Program-made: the position numbers and the translations under genes
The notes under the pieces: generated by a model
Databases searched by the model: none
What the model saw: the letters and a program-made list of their open reading frames with translations, nothing else
Told to the model about the DNA's origin: nothing
Source: Salinisphaera sp. LB1
GTDB taxonomy: Bacteria > Pseudomonadota > Gammaproteobacteria > Nevskiales > Salinisphaeraceae
NCBI RefSeq assembly: GCF_003177035.1
Contig: NZ_CP029488.1
Coordinates: 3,664,501-3,728,500, forward strand
Length of the DNA stretch: 64,000 nucleotides
Reading direction: 5' to 3'
In this document: in pieces, positions 33,260 to 43,481 of the stretch
How the letters are laid out: every line of letters starts with the position of its first letter
Numbering within the stretch: position 1 is the stretch's first letter

Positions 33260-33547
33260 CTAGGATTGCGGCTTGTTGACCCGCTCGCGGAGTTCCTTGC
33301 CCGGCTTGAAATGCGGCACGTACTTGCGCGGAATATCCACGGCCTCGCCCGTCTTGGGGTTGCGGCCACGCCGCGCCGGTCGGTGATGGACCGAAAAACT
33401 GCCAAACCCACGGATCTCGACACGCCCACCCTCGGCAAGCTCCTCGATCACGTCGTCCAGCAGCAGTTTGACGGCCAGCTCCACGTCGCGCTGGGTCATG
33501 TGTGCCTGGCGATCGACCAGACGCTCTATCAACTCGGATTTAGTCAT
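33260..33547 (-). CDS. ihfB: Integration host factor subunit beta
   Basis: Half of the IHF heterodimer that bends DNA in recombination, replication and transcription. 95 residues with the HU/IHF fold: [20 protein letters not shown], then [20 protein letters not shown] and the arm [11 protein letters not shown] with the intercalating Pro. Lies downstream of rpsA on the same strand, its conserved position, but separated from it by a strong terminator. Confidence 0.97.
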   Translation of the reverse strand: MTKSELIERLVDRQAHMTQRDVELAVKLLLDDVIEELAEGGRVEIRGFGSFSVHHRPARRGRNPKTGEAVDIPRKYVPHFKPGKELRERVNKPQS

Positions 33548-33681
33548 CCAGCGCTCTCCCTAGAAACGCCGTCCCCCAATGACGTGCCGATATACGGCCC
33601 GCCCCAAAAACTTCGTTGCCGACCGGCGATTTGCGTACGCGCTATTCGCCGCCCCGCAGACAACCGTTAAGAGGCTAAGTA

Positions 33682-33713
33682 AAACACGGGGTGCACGCAA
33701 GCACCCCGTGTTT
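33682..33713 (-). terminator. Intrinsic terminator after rpsA
   Basis: Perfect 13-bp stem AAACACGGGGTGC/GCACCCCGTGTTT with a 6-nt loop and a T-rich tail on the minus strand, 8 bp beyond the rpsA stop. It separates rpsA from ihfB transcription. Confidence 0.9.
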
Positions 33714-33720
33714 ATCCTTC

Positions 33721-35400
33721 TTAGTTGTCGCGATCGGCCATCTGCTCCTTGAGCAGTTCGCCGAGACTGGTCGTACCGGTCGAGGCATCGGTATCCGTGT
33801 AATCGCGCATCGCCTGCTGCTCGTCCTTTTCTTCCTTGGCCCGGATCGACAGGCTGATCGAGCGGTTGCGACGATCGACGCCGACAAAACGGGCCTCGAC
33901 CGGCTCGCCTTCGGACAGCACCGAGCGTGCATCCTCGACACGTTCGCGCGAAATGTCCGACGCCCGGATGTAACCCGTCACATCGTTGCCGAGATCGACG
34001 GTCGCGCCCCGCGCATCGACCGAGGCGATGGTACCGGAGACGATGCTGCCCTTCGGATGATCGGCCACGAACGAGCCCATCGGATCCTGGGCCAGCTGCT
34101 TGATGCCCAGCGAGATGCGCTCGCGGTCGGCATCGATGGCCAGCACCACGGCCTCGACTTCGTCGCCCTTGGAGTATTCACGCACGACTTCCTCGCCCGG
34201 CTCGTTCCAGGACAGGTCCGACAGGTGAACCAGGCCGTCGATGTTGCCCGGCAAGCCGACGAAGATGCCGAAGTCGGTGATCGACTTGATCTGACCGGTA
34301 ACGACGTCGTTGCGCGCGTGCTGCGCGGCAAAGTCTTCCCACGGGTTCGACTGGCACTGCTTCATGCCGAGCGAGATACGACGGCGCTCTTCGTCGATCT
34401 CGAGCACCATGACCTCGACCTCGTCGCCGACCGAGACGATCTGATTCGGGTTGACGTTCTTGTTGGTCCAGTCCATCTCGGACACGTGCACCAGGCCTTC
34501 CACGCCTTCCTCGATCTCGACGAAGGCGCCGTAGTCGGTGATGTTGGTGACGTTACCGAACAAACGGGTGTGCTCGGGATAGCGGCGCGCAATGTTGACC
34601 CACGGATCGTCGCCCAGCTGCTTCAGGCCGAGCGAGACGCGGGTGCGCTCGCGATCGAACTTGAGCACCTTGACTTCGATTTCCTCACCCACGTTGACCA
34701 CGTCCGAGGGATCCTTGATCCGCTTCCAGGACATGTCGGTGATGTGCAGCAGGCCGTCGATGCCACCCAGGTCCACGAACGCGCCGTAGTCGACCAGGTT
34801 CTTGACGATGCCCTTGAGCACGATGCCTTCCTGCAGCGTGTCGAGCAGCTGCTTGCGCTCTTCGCTGTACTCTTCCTTGAGCACGTCGCGACGCGAGACC
34901 ACCACGTTGTTACGCAGACGGTCCAGTTTGATGACGCGGAACTCGAGCGGCTTGCCTTCGAGATAGGTCGTGTCGCGCACCGGGCGCACGTCGACCAGCG
35001 AGCCCGGCAGGAACGCGCGAATGTTGCCCACGTCGACGGTGTAGCCGCCCTTGACCTTGCCGGAGATGTGGCCGACAACGGATTCGCTGTTCTCGTAGGC
35101 TTCGGTGAGGAAGTCCCAGGTCCGGATCCGCTGGGCTTTTTCCTTCGACAGGCGGGTCGCGCCGAAGCCGTCTTCCACGGCCTCAAGGGCGACTTCAACC
35201 TTGTCGCCTTCGCCAACGGTCAGTTCGCCGTTCTCGTCGTAGAATTCATCGATCGGGATCACGCCTTCGGACTTGAGGCCCGCATCGACGATCACGACAT
35301 CGTTCTTTACTTCCAGTACCTCAGCGTTGATGAGGGAACCGGGCTGCATGGTACGACCCTGCAGACTTTGCTCGAATAGTTCGGCGAAACTTTCAGACAT
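33721..35400 (-). CDS. rpsA: 30S ribosomal protein S1
   Basis: Binds mRNA and helps the 30S subunit load messages with weak Shine-Dalgarno sequences or structure. 559 residues with six S1 (OB-fold) domains; repeats such as [40 protein letters not shown] and [20 protein letters not shown] mark domains 3-5. N-terminus [13 protein letters not shown] is typical. Follows cmk by 111 bp. The long antisense open frame over it is a base-composition artefact. Confidence 0.99.
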   Translation of the reverse strand: MSESFAELFEQSLQGRTMQPGSLINAEVLEVKNDVVIVDAGLKSEGVIPIDEFYDENGELTVGEGDKVEVALEAVEDGFGATRLSKEKAQRIRTWDFLTEAYENSESVVGHISGKVKGGYTVDVGNIRAFLPGSLVDVRPVRDTTYLEGKPLEFRVIKLDRLRNNVVVSRRDVLKEEYSEERKQLLDTLQEGIVLKGIVKNLVDYGAFVDLGGIDGLLHITDMSWKRIKDPSDVVNVGEEIEVKVLKFDRERTRVSLGLKQLGDDPWVNIARRYPEHTRLFGNVTNITDYGAFVEIEEGVEGLVHVSEMDWTNKNVNPNQIVSVGDEVEVMVLEIDEERRRISLGMKQCQSNPWEDFAAQHARNDVVTGQIKSITDFGIFVGLPGNIDGLVHLSDLSWNEPGEEVVREYSKGDEVEAVVLAIDADRERISLGIKQLAQDPMGSFVADHPKGSIVSGTIASVDARGATVDLGNDVTGYIRASDISRERVEDARSVLSEGEPVEARFVGVDRRNRSISLSIRAKEEKDEQQAMRDYTDTDASTGTTSLGELLKEQMADRDN

Positions 35401-35511
35401 GAGTGGGGAAAATCCTGCGGCGCCCAGACTATCGACGCCATCCGTTGTTGAAAAGACAAAAACACCGCCCGCGGCATTGCACCACGAACGGACCCGTTCG
35501 AGGCCGGCAGG

Positions 35512-36210
35512 TCAGTCGACGCGCCAGCCCTTGGCCGCCACCAGGTCGTGAATCTTCTCCAACGAGGTGGCGACATCCTCGCCGGTGGTATCGATGACAT
35601 GGGCATCGGCCGCCGGCTTGAGTGGAGCCGCATCCCGCGACGCGTCGCGTTGGTCCCGCTCCACAATCTCACGATATATCCGCTCAAGATTAGCAGCAAC
35701 ACCTTTTTCGGACAACTGCGCGTAACGGCGCCGAGCGCGTTCGTCGGCAGAGGCCGTGATGTAGAGCTTCAAGTCCGCCTGCGGAAAGATCACCGTGCCC
35801 ATGTCGCGGCCATCGGCGACCAGTCCCGGGGGCGCCACGAAATCGCGCTGGCGCGCCAATAACGCGTGGCGGATGTCAGGCAGGGCCGCCCAGCGCGAGG
35901 CCGCTTCCGAGACATCGTCGGCACGGATGGCGTCGGTGACATCCGCGCCCGCCAGCTCGACGCGCTGGCCCGCCCCCGTATCGGGCACGAAGTGTACCGC
36001 CAGCCCCTGCGCGATGGCGGCCGCGCGCGCGCGGTCGGCATCGGCGCCCGCGTCGAGCCCCTCACGCAATGCGGACAGGCCCACCAGTCGATACAGGGCG
36101 CCGCTGTCGAGCAGCCACCAGCCGAGGCCACGCGCCAGTTCCGAGGCCAGCGTGCCCTTGCCGGCACCGCCCGGGCCATCGAGCGTGATCACGGGCGCGC
36201 TGGCGGTCAC
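35512..36210 (-). CDS. cmk: Cytidylate kinase
   Basis: Phosphorylates CMP and dCMP. 232 residues with P-loop ITLDGPGGAGKGTLASELAR, GRDMGTVIFPQADLKLYITA (substrate) and the LID-type segment RARRRYAQL. There is no ATG in a sensible place; the GTG at 36210 overlaps the aroA stop as GTGA and puts the P-loop at residue 12, the normal distance. aroA-cmk-rpsA order is conserved in proteobacteria. Confidence 0.95.
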   Translation of the reverse strand: MTASAPVITLDGPGGAGKGTLASELARGLGWWLLDSGALYRLVGLSALREGLDAGADADRARAAAIAQGLAVHFVPDTGAGQRVELAGADVTDAIRADDVSEAASRWAALPDIRHALLARQRDFVAPPGLVADGRDMGTVIFPQADLKLYITASADERARRRYAQLSEKGVAANLERIYREIVERDQRDASRDAAPLKPAADAHVIDTTGEDVATSLEKIHDLVAAKGWRVD

Positions 36211-37532
36211 GACGGTGCCCGCGTCTGGATGTTCAAGCCGGTCTGTGCCGCGAGCTCGACGAAGCCGGGAAAGGAGGTATCGACGTAGTCGCAGTCGTCG
36301 ATGACGATGGGCGCGGACGCGCGCAGCCCCGCCATCGCAAACGACATGGCGATGCGGTGATCCTCGTGGCTGGCGATCTCGCCGCCGCCGAAGGCGTCGC
36401 CCTGCGGGCGGCCGACGATGGTCAGGCCATCCTCGACTTCGTGGCAGTCCACCCCGAGTTTGCGCAGCCCTTGCGCCATCACGGCGATTCGGTCGCATTC
36501 CTTGACCCGTAACTCGGCCGCGCCGGTCACGCGGGTGGTGCCGGCCGCACAGGCCGCGGCCACGAAGATCGCCGGGCATTCATCGATCGCGAGCTCGACC
36601 TCGGCGGCGCCGATGTCGATGCCGCGCAGTTCGGCCGAACGCACCCGGATATCGGCCACCCGCTCGCCGGCCTGGTCGCGCTCGTTTTCGAGCATGATAT
36701 CGGCGCCCATGGCGAGCAGAATATCGATCACACCGCGCCGCGTGGCATTGATGCCGACGCCGCGCAGGGTGATGTCGCTGTCCGCCGCGATCGAGGCCCC
36801 GACCATGAAAAACGCCGCCGAAGACAGGTCCGCCGGCACCTCGACATCGGTGGCCGTAAGCGCCTGGCCACCGGCCAGGGCCACCGTGTTGCCGTCGCGC
36901 GCGATCTCGACGCCAAACGCATCCAGCATGCGCTCGGTGTGATCGCGAGAAACCCCCGGTTCGTGTACGCGCGTCGTGCCCTCGGCATACAGCCCGGCCA
37001 GCAGGACGCAGGACTTGATCTGCGCGCTGGCGACCGGCGGCGTGTAGTCGATTGCGGCGAGTCGGGCGCCGCCGGTGATCGAAAGCGGGGCCCGGTCGCC
37101 GTCGCGGCCCGCGATTTTCGCGCCCATCCGGCGCAACGGGTCGATGACGCGCTTCATCGGCCGGCGCGACAGGCTGGCATCGCCGGTCAACACGGAATCG
37201 AAGGCCTGTGCGGCCATGATGCCGGACAGCAGCCGCATCGAGGTACCGGAATTGCCCAGATCCAGCGGCGCCGCGGGGGCATGCAGGCCGTGCGGGCCCA
37301 TGCCCTCGATCACACATGTGGCGCCATCCAGCACATGCGTCACCCCCATGGCCCCGAATGCGTTCAGGGTGGCCAGGCAATCGGCACTTTCCAGAAAACC
37401 CGAAATACGGCTGGTGCCCCGCGCCAGCGAGGCGAACATGATCGCCCGATGCGAAATCGACTTGTCGCCGGGCACCGTGACCTCGCCGCTCAGCGCGCCC
37501 CCGGGTTGTACGTGAAAGGTCCTACCGCTCAT
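36207..37532 (-). CDS. aroA: 3-phosphoshikimate 1-carboxyvinyltransferase (EPSP synthase, class II-like)
   Basis: Sixth step of the shikimate pathway: shikimate-3-phosphate plus PEP gives EPSP. 441 residues; motifs PGDKSISHRAIMFASL, LGNSGTSMRLLSG, RRPMKRVIDPLRRMGA, SAQIKS, RDHTERMLDAFG, NATRRG and KECDRI. The set GDKS, SAQIK, RDHTE and NATR is that of class II (CP4-like) enzymes rather than the E. coli class I type; class II enzymes are often less glyphosate-sensitive, a family inference. The start overlaps the tyrA stop and its end overlaps cmk, giving tight translational coupling. Confidence 0.96.
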   Translation of the reverse strand: MSGRTFHVQPGGALSGEVTVPGDKSISHRAIMFASLARGTSRISGFLESADCLATLNAFGAMGVTHVLDGATCVIEGMGPHGLHAPAAPLDLGNSGTSMRLLSGIMAAQAFDSVLTGDASLSRRPMKRVIDPLRRMGAKIAGRDGDRAPLSITGGARLAAIDYTPPVASAQIKSCVLLAGLYAEGTTRVHEPGVSRDHTERMLDAFGVEIARDGNTVALAGGQALTATDVEVPADLSSAAFFMVGASIAADSDITLRGVGINATRRGVIDILLAMGADIMLENERDQAGERVADIRVRSAELRGIDIGAAEVELAIDECPAIFVAAACAAGTTRVTGAAELRVKECDRIAVMAQGLRKLGVDCHEVEDGLTIVGRPQGDAFGGGEIASHEDHRIAMSFAMAGLRASAPIVIDDCDYVDTSFPGFVELAAQTGLNIQTRAPS

Positions 37533-38437
37533 CGCTCGTCGCGCTCCCGCTGTGACGCAAACCCATCGCGCGCGGTTTTCGCGCGCTGGAAAACTTCATC
37601 AACCCGCCCGTCGTCGCCGGCGGCGATGGCGGCCCGCACCCGCTGGAGCCGATCGATGTAGGCGTCGAGCGTGTGCAGAACCGGCTCGCGATTGGCGCTG
37701 ACGATATCGCGCCACAACGCCGGATCGCTAGAGGCGATGCGGGTAAAGTCCGCGAAGCCACCGGCCGCATAGGCGAAAATTTCGGTGCGCTCGGCCATCG
37801 CGGCCAATGTGTCGACCAGGGTATAGGCCAGCACATGCGGCACGTGGCTGGTGGCCGCCAGCACCTCGTCGTGGTGCGCCACCGTCATGTGCGCGACCCG
37901 CGCGCCGAGCGCCGCCCACATCGCCTCGACCGCGGCCAGTGCGGTCGCCTCGGTCTGTTCGTCCGGCGTCAGGATCACGCGCCGGGCCTTGAACAATGTG
38001 GCGAAGCCCGCCTCGATGCCGCTGTTTTCCGTGCCCGCAATCGGGTGACACGGCACGAAACGCGCGCGGGCCGCGGGCGCGAACACGTGCTGTGCCGCCT
38101 GCACCACGCTGGCCTTGCTGCTGCCGGTATCGGTCACGATCGACTCAGGCGCCCGCGCGGCGGCGATCTCGCGCAACACCGGGTCGAGCGCGCCCGGGGG
38201 CGTGGCCATGACGATCAGATCGGCGTCGGCGACGGCCGGCGCGATCCGGGTGTGGCACGCATCCACCATATCGAGTTCGATCGCACGCGCCGCATCCGCC
38301 TCGTTCACCACGGCGCCGGAAAGATGCCCGCCGTAGCCGGCTACGCGCAGCCCGCGCGCGATGGAGCCGCCGATCAAGCCCAGGCCCACGATCGCGATAC
38401 GGTCGATATCCGGCAACACGGCGCCGTGATTCGTCAT
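37529..38437 (-). CDS. tyrA: Prephenate dehydrogenase (arogenate/prephenate type)
   Basis: NAD(P)-dependent oxidative decarboxylation of prephenate to 4-hydroxyphenylpyruvate for tyrosine. 302 residues with Rossmann motif IAIVGLGLIGGSIARGL, VTDTGSSKASV, and the catalytic His region FVPCHPIAGTENSGI. No chorismate mutase or ACT domain. In pseudomonads this gene is fused to aroA; here they are separate frames overlapping by 4 bp. The start overlaps the hisC stop. Confidence 0.95.
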   Translation of the reverse strand: MTNHGAVLPDIDRIAIVGLGLIGGSIARGLRVAGYGGHLSGAVVNEADAARAIELDMVDACHTRIAPAVADADLIVMATPPGALDPVLREIAAARAPESIVTDTGSSKASVVQAAQHVFAPAARARFVPCHPIAGTENSGIEAGFATLFKARRVILTPDEQTEATALAAVEAMWAALGARVAHMTVAHHDEVLAATSHVPHVLAYTLVDTLAAMAERTEIFAYAAGGFADFTRIASSDPALWRDIVSANREPVLHTLDAYIDRLQRVRAAIAAGDDGRVDEVFQRAKTARDGFASQRERDER

Positions 38438-39555
38438 AGGCCGAGCACGCGGTCGAGCGCCGCGATGAAGCGCTCGTTATCGGCGGCACACCCGACGGTT
38501 ACGCGCAGATGCTTCGGCAGCCCATAGCCGGCCAGCGGCCGCACGATCACGCCTTCATGCAACAGGGCCTGATAGACCGGGCGTGCCTCGCGCCCGGTAT
38601 CGAAGGTGACGAAATTAGCCTGGCTCGGCAGGCAAGCGAGCCCCCGCGCCGCCAACGCATCGCTCAGACGCGCGCGTTCCTGCGTGTTGGACGCAATCGA
38701 GCGCGCGATGAAGTCGTGGTCGTCGATGGCGGCGGCCGCGCAATGCAGCGCGATCATGTTCACGTTGAACGGCTGACGAATACGGTTGAGGAAATCCGCC
38801 ACCATGGTCGAGCTCAGGCCATAGCCGAAGCGGAGCGCGGCCATGCCGAAGATCTTGGAGAATGTCCGCGTGATGACGAGATTACCGTATCGCGCCAGCC
38901 AGGCGGCCTCGTCCACCATCGCCGCCTGCGTCTGGTATTCGATGTAGGCCTGATCCAGCACCACGACCGTCGCCGGCGGCACGCGATCGAGAAATGCCGC
39001 CAGCGCGTCGGGCGTGACCCAGGTGCCGGTCGGATTGTTCGGGTTGGCGATGAACACCACGCCGGTGTTGTCGTCGATCGCCGCGAGCATGGCGTCCAGA
39101 TCGTGCCCGTAGGGCATCTCACCATCGCCGGGCAGCGCCGGCACTTCGCGCACGTCGGCGCCCACGGCACGCGCGACGATCGGGTAGACCGCGAACGAGT
39201 GCTGCGAAACCACCGCGTTCTTGCCCGGACCGAGAAACACCCGTCCGGTGAGTTCAAGGATATCGTCCGAGCCGTTGCCGAGCGTGACACGGTCGGGCTC
39301 GACACCGTGACGCGCGGCAATTTTATGTTTGAGCTCGTAACCGCTGCCGTCCGGGTAGCGATACAGGTCGCCGTCGAAATTCGCCAACGCCGCGCGTGCG
39401 GCCGGCGCGGTGCCGAGCGGATTTTCGTTGGAGGCAAGCTTGATGATCGAGCTCAGGCCCAGCTCACGCTTGAGGTCCTCGATCGGCTTGCCCGGCACGT
39501 AGGCGGACAGACCGTGAATTCCGGCGTGAGCCTGTTCGGACAGGGTTTTCGGCAT
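38434..39555 (-). CDS. hisC: Histidinol-phosphate / aromatic aminotransferase
   Basis: PLP-dependent class I/II aminotransferase; in this gene order (pheA-hisC-tyrA) it probably aminates phenylpyruvate and hydroxyphenylpyruvate as well as, or rather than, imidazole-acetol phosphate. 373 residues; IKLASNENPLG, FIANPNNPTGTWV, VVLDQAYIEYQ, and the PLP-lysine in TRTFSKIFGMAALRFGY. ATG at 39555 (MPKTLSEQAHAG) is preferred over one 7 codons upstream. Ends inside the tyrA start. Confidence 0.93.
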   Translation of the reverse strand: MPKTLSEQAHAGIHGLSAYVPGKPIEDLKRELGLSSIIKLASNENPLGTAPAARAALANFDGDLYRYPDGSGYELKHKIAARHGVEPDRVTLGNGSDDILELTGRVFLGPGKNAVVSQHSFAVYPIVARAVGADVREVPALPGDGEMPYGHDLDAMLAAIDDNTGVVFIANPNNPTGTWVTPDALAAFLDRVPPATVVVLDQAYIEYQTQAAMVDEAAWLARYGNLVITRTFSKIFGMAALRFGYGLSSTMVADFLNRIRQPFNVNMIALHCAAAAIDDHDFIARSIASNTQERARLSDALAARGLACLPSQANFVTFDTGREARPVYQALLHEGVIVRPLAGYGLPKHLRVTVGCAADNERFIAALDRVLGL

Positions 39556-39582
39556 GACGCTATCTCGACGTGACAATCGACA

Positions 39583-40686
39583 CTACTCGGCCTCGCGCCC
39601 GATCGAGTGCGGGTACGAGCCCAGAATCTTGAGCATGACGGCCTCGGACTCGATCGACTCGATCACGCGGCGGACCGGCGCATCGTCGGCGTGGCCTTCG
39701 ATGTCGATGAAGAAATTGTAGTCCCAGGCCTGGCGGCGCGACGGACGCGACTCGATGCGGGCCAGGTCCACCCCGGCATCGGCGGCCGGCGCGAGCAGGC
39801 GATAGAGCATGCCGGGCCGGTTGCGGATGGACACCAGGATCGAGGTCATGTCGTTGCCGGACGCGGCCACATGCTGCGTGCCCAGGACCAGGAACCGTGT
39901 GGTGTTGTTGGGCTCGTCCTCGATATTCGAGGCCAGGATCGGCAGGTCATAGAAATCGCTGGCCGCGCGCGCGGCGATCGCGGCCGCGGCCGGGTCCCCT
40001 GCCACGCGCCGCGCGGCCTCGCCATTCGAGGCCACTGCTTCGCGCACCACACCCGGCAGGTGCGTGTCGAGCCAATTCCGGCATTGCGCCAGGGACTGGG
40101 CATGAGCGACCACGCGCTTGATACCGCCGAGCCCGGTGGCATGCGACAACAGATGATGATGCACCGCCAGCGCCACCTCGCCGCAGATCGACAGCCGGCT
40201 GCCGACGAGTTGGTCGAGCGTGTGCGTGACCACGCCTTCGGTCGAGTTCTCGACCGGGACCACACCGAAGTGGGCGTTGCCCGCCTCCACGTCGCGAAAG
40301 ATATCGCCGATCGCCGGTTTCGACGACGCCACCACCGCATGCCCGAAATGCTTGTAGACGGCGGCCTGGGTATAAGTGCCCTCGGGCCCGAGATAGGCCA
40401 CGGTCATCGGCTTCTCGAGCGCCAGGCAGGCGGACATGATCTCGCGCATGATGCGCGCCACGGCCGCGTCCGGGAGCGGCCCCGGGTTGCGCGCAGCGAC
40501 GCGTTCGAGGACCTGGGCCTCGCGTTCCGGCCGATAGAAATCCGTCCGCCCGGCGGCGCGCTTGATCTCGGCGACCTTGAGCGCGACGTCCGCGCGCTCG
40601 TTGATCAGCGCCTGGATCCGCTGATCCAGTTCGTCGATTTTCGCGCGCGCGTCGGCGAGCGCCTCGTCATCGGATGGTGTGCTCAT
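39583..40686 (-). CDS. pheA: Bifunctional chorismate mutase / prephenate dehydratase
   Basis: Makes phenylpyruvate from chorismate in two steps. 367 residues: AroQ chorismate mutase (about 1-90; KIDELDQRIQALINERADVA), prephenate dehydratase (about 100-275; YLGPEGTYTQAA, PVENSTEGVV, the TRF motif in NNTTRFLVLG) and a C-terminal ACT domain with ESRPSRRQAWDYNFFIDIEG, the phenylalanine-binding ESRP site for feedback inhibition. ATG at 40686 begins MSTPSDDEALADAR; no leader peptide or attenuator was recognised upstream. Confidence 0.97.
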   Translation of the reverse strand: MSTPSDDEALADARAKIDELDQRIQALINERADVALKVAEIKRAAGRTDFYRPEREAQVLERVAARNPGPLPDAAVARIMREIMSACLALEKPMTVAYLGPEGTYTQAAVYKHFGHAVVASSKPAIGDIFRDVEAGNAHFGVVPVENSTEGVVTHTLDQLVGSRLSICGEVALAVHHHLLSHATGLGGIKRVVAHAQSLAQCRNWLDTHLPGVVREAVASNGEAARRVAGDPAAAAIAARAASDFYDLPILASNIEDEPNNTTRFLVLGTQHVAASGNDMTSILVSIRNRPGMLYRLLAPAADAGVDLARIESRPSRRQAWDYNFFIDIEGHADDAPVRRVIESIESEAVMLKILGSYPHSIGREAE

Positions 40687-41017
40687 GGCCCGGGGCCTGT
40701 TGACGTTTAAAACGGCGCCGCGTTGTGGCCCTGACTCGCAGCGGCCGCGGCGCGGGACGCCGACTGGGGTGGTTTCAAGAACAGATTGATCCGCCAACAC
40801 CACACGGCGCCATGGCGGACACGCCCGCAGGGGCGGCGGTCATTCTGCCACAATCCGGCAGGATCGCTCGCCGGCAGCGCGACGTCTCGCACGGGAATGA
40901 GCGCGCCGACGCGGGGCCCGGCGTATTCCGCGGCCGCGCCCGCCATCCGCGCGCACCATCGGCCGGGCCCCGACACGGATTGCGGACCGCGCCGAGCGCG
41001 GCCCGCAACGGGCACGA
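40687..41017. other. 331-bp intergenic region between serA and pheA
   Basis: GC-rich, with overlapping open frames that do not resemble proteins. It presumably holds the pheA promoter and the serA 3' end; no clear terminator hairpin with a T-run was found. Confidence 0.5.
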
Positions 41018-42211
41018 TCAGCCGGCGTTGCGACCGATCGCGCCCAGGTAACGTACGCACAGGACGCCGGAAATCCCGGCCAGCTCGTCGAGCGCGCCCT
41101 GGTCCACATCCGTGTCCACATCCACCATGGACAGCGCGACCTCACCCTTCGACTTGTTCAGCAGATCGGCGATGTTGTGGTTGTGGCGCGCGAGCGCGGA
41201 GGTGATCTGGCCGACCATATTCGGCTGGTTCTTGTTGATCACCACAATACGGCGCGCGTCCGCCGTCGGCGGCATGATCGCCTCGGGGAAGTTCACGGAA
41301 TTGCGGATGTTGCCGACCTCCAGCCAATCACGAAGTTGGTCGGCGATCATGATGGCGCTGTTATCCTCGGCCTCGTCGGTGGATGCGCCCAGATGCGGCA
41401 GCGTGATCACCTGATCGTGACCACGCAGCTTCTCGGACGGGAAATCGCAGACGTAGTACTTGAGATGCCCCTCGGTCAGCGAATCCAGCACCGCGTCTTC
41501 GTCGACGATTTCGGCGCGCGAGAAGTTCAGCAGGACCGCGCCCTGGGGCATCAGCTTGAGTCGCTCTGCATTGACCAGACCGCGGGTCCCGTCGACCAGC
41601 GGCACATGCAGACTGACGAATTCCGAGCCGGATATCAGGTCGTCCGCCGACAAGGCTTCCGCCACGCCGGCACTCAGGCGCCAGGCATTGTTGATGGTGA
41701 TGCCCGGATCGAAACCGGAGACGTCCATGCCAAGCGCCTGTGCCGCATTGGCGACGTTCACGCCGACCGCGCCGAGGCCGATCACACCCAGCGTACGGCC
41801 CGGCAATTCGATACCCTTGAACTTCTTCTTGCCGGCTTCGACCTCCTTCTTGAGATCCTCGCCGGTCGAGGTGAGCGCCTCGACATAGCGCCAGGCGCCG
41901 AGAATGTTGCGTGCCGACAGGAGTATGCCGGACAGCACCAGCTCCTTGACCGCATTCGCATTCGCGCCCGGCGCGTTGAACACGGGCACGCCGCGCTCGG
42001 TCATCCTGTCGACCGGAATATTGTTCACGCCGGCACCGGCGCGACCGATGGCGCGTACGGAGGCCGGAATGTCCATGTCGTGCATATTGGCCGAGCGCAG
42101 GATGATCGCATCCGGCTCGCTCATTTCCGAGGCCACTTCGTAGAGGCCGTGCGGCAGCTTGTCGAGGCCGCGCGCGGAGATGCTGTTGAGGGTTTGAATC
42201 TTCAGGCTCAT
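41018..42211 (-). CDS. serA: D-3-phosphoglycerate dehydrogenase
   Basis: First step of serine synthesis, 3-phosphoglycerate to 3-phosphohydroxypyruvate. 397 residues: substrate-binding N-domain (RSANMHDMDIPASVRAIGRA), NAD-binding GLGAVGVNVANAAQALG, catalytic His in TLPHLGASTDEAEDN, and a C-terminal ACT domain (VVINKNQPNMVGQITSALAR) for serine feedback. ATG at 42211. Sits between serC and pheA, an insertion relative to the usual serC-pheA order, placing both serine genes together. Confidence 0.95.
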   Translation of the reverse strand: MSLKIQTLNSISARGLDKLPHGLYEVASEMSEPDAIILRSANMHDMDIPASVRAIGRAGAGVNNIPVDRMTERGVPVFNAPGANANAVKELVLSGILLSARNILGAWRYVEALTSTGEDLKKEVEAGKKKFKGIELPGRTLGVIGLGAVGVNVANAAQALGMDVSGFDPGITINNAWRLSAGVAEALSADDLISGSEFVSLHVPLVDGTRGLVNAERLKLMPQGAVLLNFSRAEIVDEDAVLDSLTEGHLKYYVCDFPSEKLRGHDQVITLPHLGASTDEAEDNSAIMIADQLRDWLEVGNIRNSVNFPEAIMPPTADARRIVVINKNQPNMVGQITSALARHNHNIADLLNKSKGEVALSMVDVDTDVDQGALDELAGISGVLCVRYLGAIGRNAG

Positions 42212-42354
42212 GACAATCCTTGTTGAAGGCAATCCTGGAAACGGGGCCCCAAAAAGGGCCGCGGTCAGGGGCCGCCGGCCTGCCCCCCGGGCATCCTGGG
42301 GGCGTGCCGGCGCCGACGCCTGGGCCGGTCCACAGCCCGGGTCATCGTTCCGTG

Positions 42355-43437
42355 CTAACCGTTGGTCCGGGCAAACGTATCCATGAAATCGATCAAGGCA
42401 TCCACACCGGCTTCCGGCATCGCGTTATAAATCGATGCGCGCATGCCACCGACCGAGCGATGCCCCTTGAGCGTCGACAGACCGGCCTCCTCGGCTCCGG
42501 CCAGGAACTGCTTGTTCAGGGTATCGTCGGCGAGCAGGAACGGCACGTTCATGCGCGAGCGCACGGCCGGGTCCACCGGGTTGGAGTAGAAGTCCGAGGC
42601 GTCGATGTAGTCGTAGAGCTTGGACGACTTGCGGATATTGATCTTCTCGATCGCTTCCAGGCCGCCCTGGTTCTCCAGCCACTCGAAGGTCAGGCCGCAG
42701 ATGTACCACGCGTAGCAGGCCGGCGTGTTGAGCATGGAATCGGCGTCGCGCTGCTGCTTATAGTTGAGCACCATCGGGCACGATGCCTGGGCCTGTTCCA
42801 GCAGATCGTTGCGCACGATCACCATCGTGACCCCCGCCGGGCCCGCGTTCTTCTGCGCGCCGGCATAGATCACGCCGTATTTGGCCACATCCACCGGGCG
42901 CGACAGGAAGTTCGACGACATGTCGGCCACGAGCGGCGCATCGCCGACGTCCGGCACCTGCTGGAATTCCACGCCCTGAATGGTCTCGTTCGGGGTGAAA
43001 TGCAGATAGGCCGCGTTCGAGGACAGGTTCCAGTCCGAGAGCGCCGGGATCGAGGTGAAACCGTCGGCCTCGCCGGAGGCGGCGAGGTTGGCCTCGCCGT
43101 ACTTGCCGGCTTCCTTGATGGCCTTCTTGCCCCAGTTGCCGGTCACGACGTAATCGGCCGTATGCTGCTCGCCCATCAGATTCAACGGCACGCCGGCGAA
43201 CTGGCCGGCCGCCCCGCCCTGCAGGAACAGCACGCTGTAATCATCCGGCACATCGAGCAGACGGCGCAGCCGCGCGGTCGCATCCTCGGCAATCGATACG
43301 AAGGCCGAGCCGCGATGGCTCATTTCCATCACGGACATGCCGGTGCCCTTCCAGTCGAGCATCTCGGCCTGGGCTTTTTCCAGCACTTCGACCGGCAGGG
43401 TCGCGGGACCTGCACTGAAGTTATACACACGTGACAT
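42355..43437 (-). CDS. serC: Phosphoserine aminotransferase
   Basis: PLP enzyme that makes phosphoserine (and the pyridoxine precursor) from the SerA product. 360 residues; NFSAGPATLPVEVLEKAQAE at the start, FLQGGAAGQFAGVPLNL, PLP-lysine in YAGAQKNAGPAGVTMVIVR. ATG at 43437 has GAGGAG at good spacing. Located 44 bp from gyrA on the same strand as in pseudomonads; serA follows after 143 bp. Confidence 0.97.
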   Translation of the reverse strand: MSRVYNFSAGPATLPVEVLEKAQAEMLDWKGTGMSVMEMSHRGSAFVSIAEDATARLRRLLDVPDDYSVLFLQGGAAGQFAGVPLNLMGEQHTADYVVTGNWGKKAIKEAGKYGEANLAASGEADGFTSIPALSDWNLSSNAAYLHFTPNETIQGVEFQQVPDVGDAPLVADMSSNFLSRPVDVAKYGVIYAGAQKNAGPAGVTMVIVRNDLLEQAQASCPMVLNYKQQRDADSMLNTPACYAWYICGLTFEWLENQGGLEAIEKINIRKSSKLYDYIDASDFYSNPVDPAVRSRMNVPFLLADDTLNKQFLAGAEEAGLSTLKGHRSVGGMRASIYNAMPEAGVDALIDFMDTFARTNG

Positions 43438-43481
43438 GAAACCACTCCTCGTGGAAAACAAAGCGGGCGCGCCCGCCGACA

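Noticed and set aside
33691-35379. 562-codon open frame antisense to rpsA
   Set aside because: It mirrors the whole of rpsA, has repetitive Asp/Val/His composition typical of the complement of biased GC-rich codons, and matches no family.
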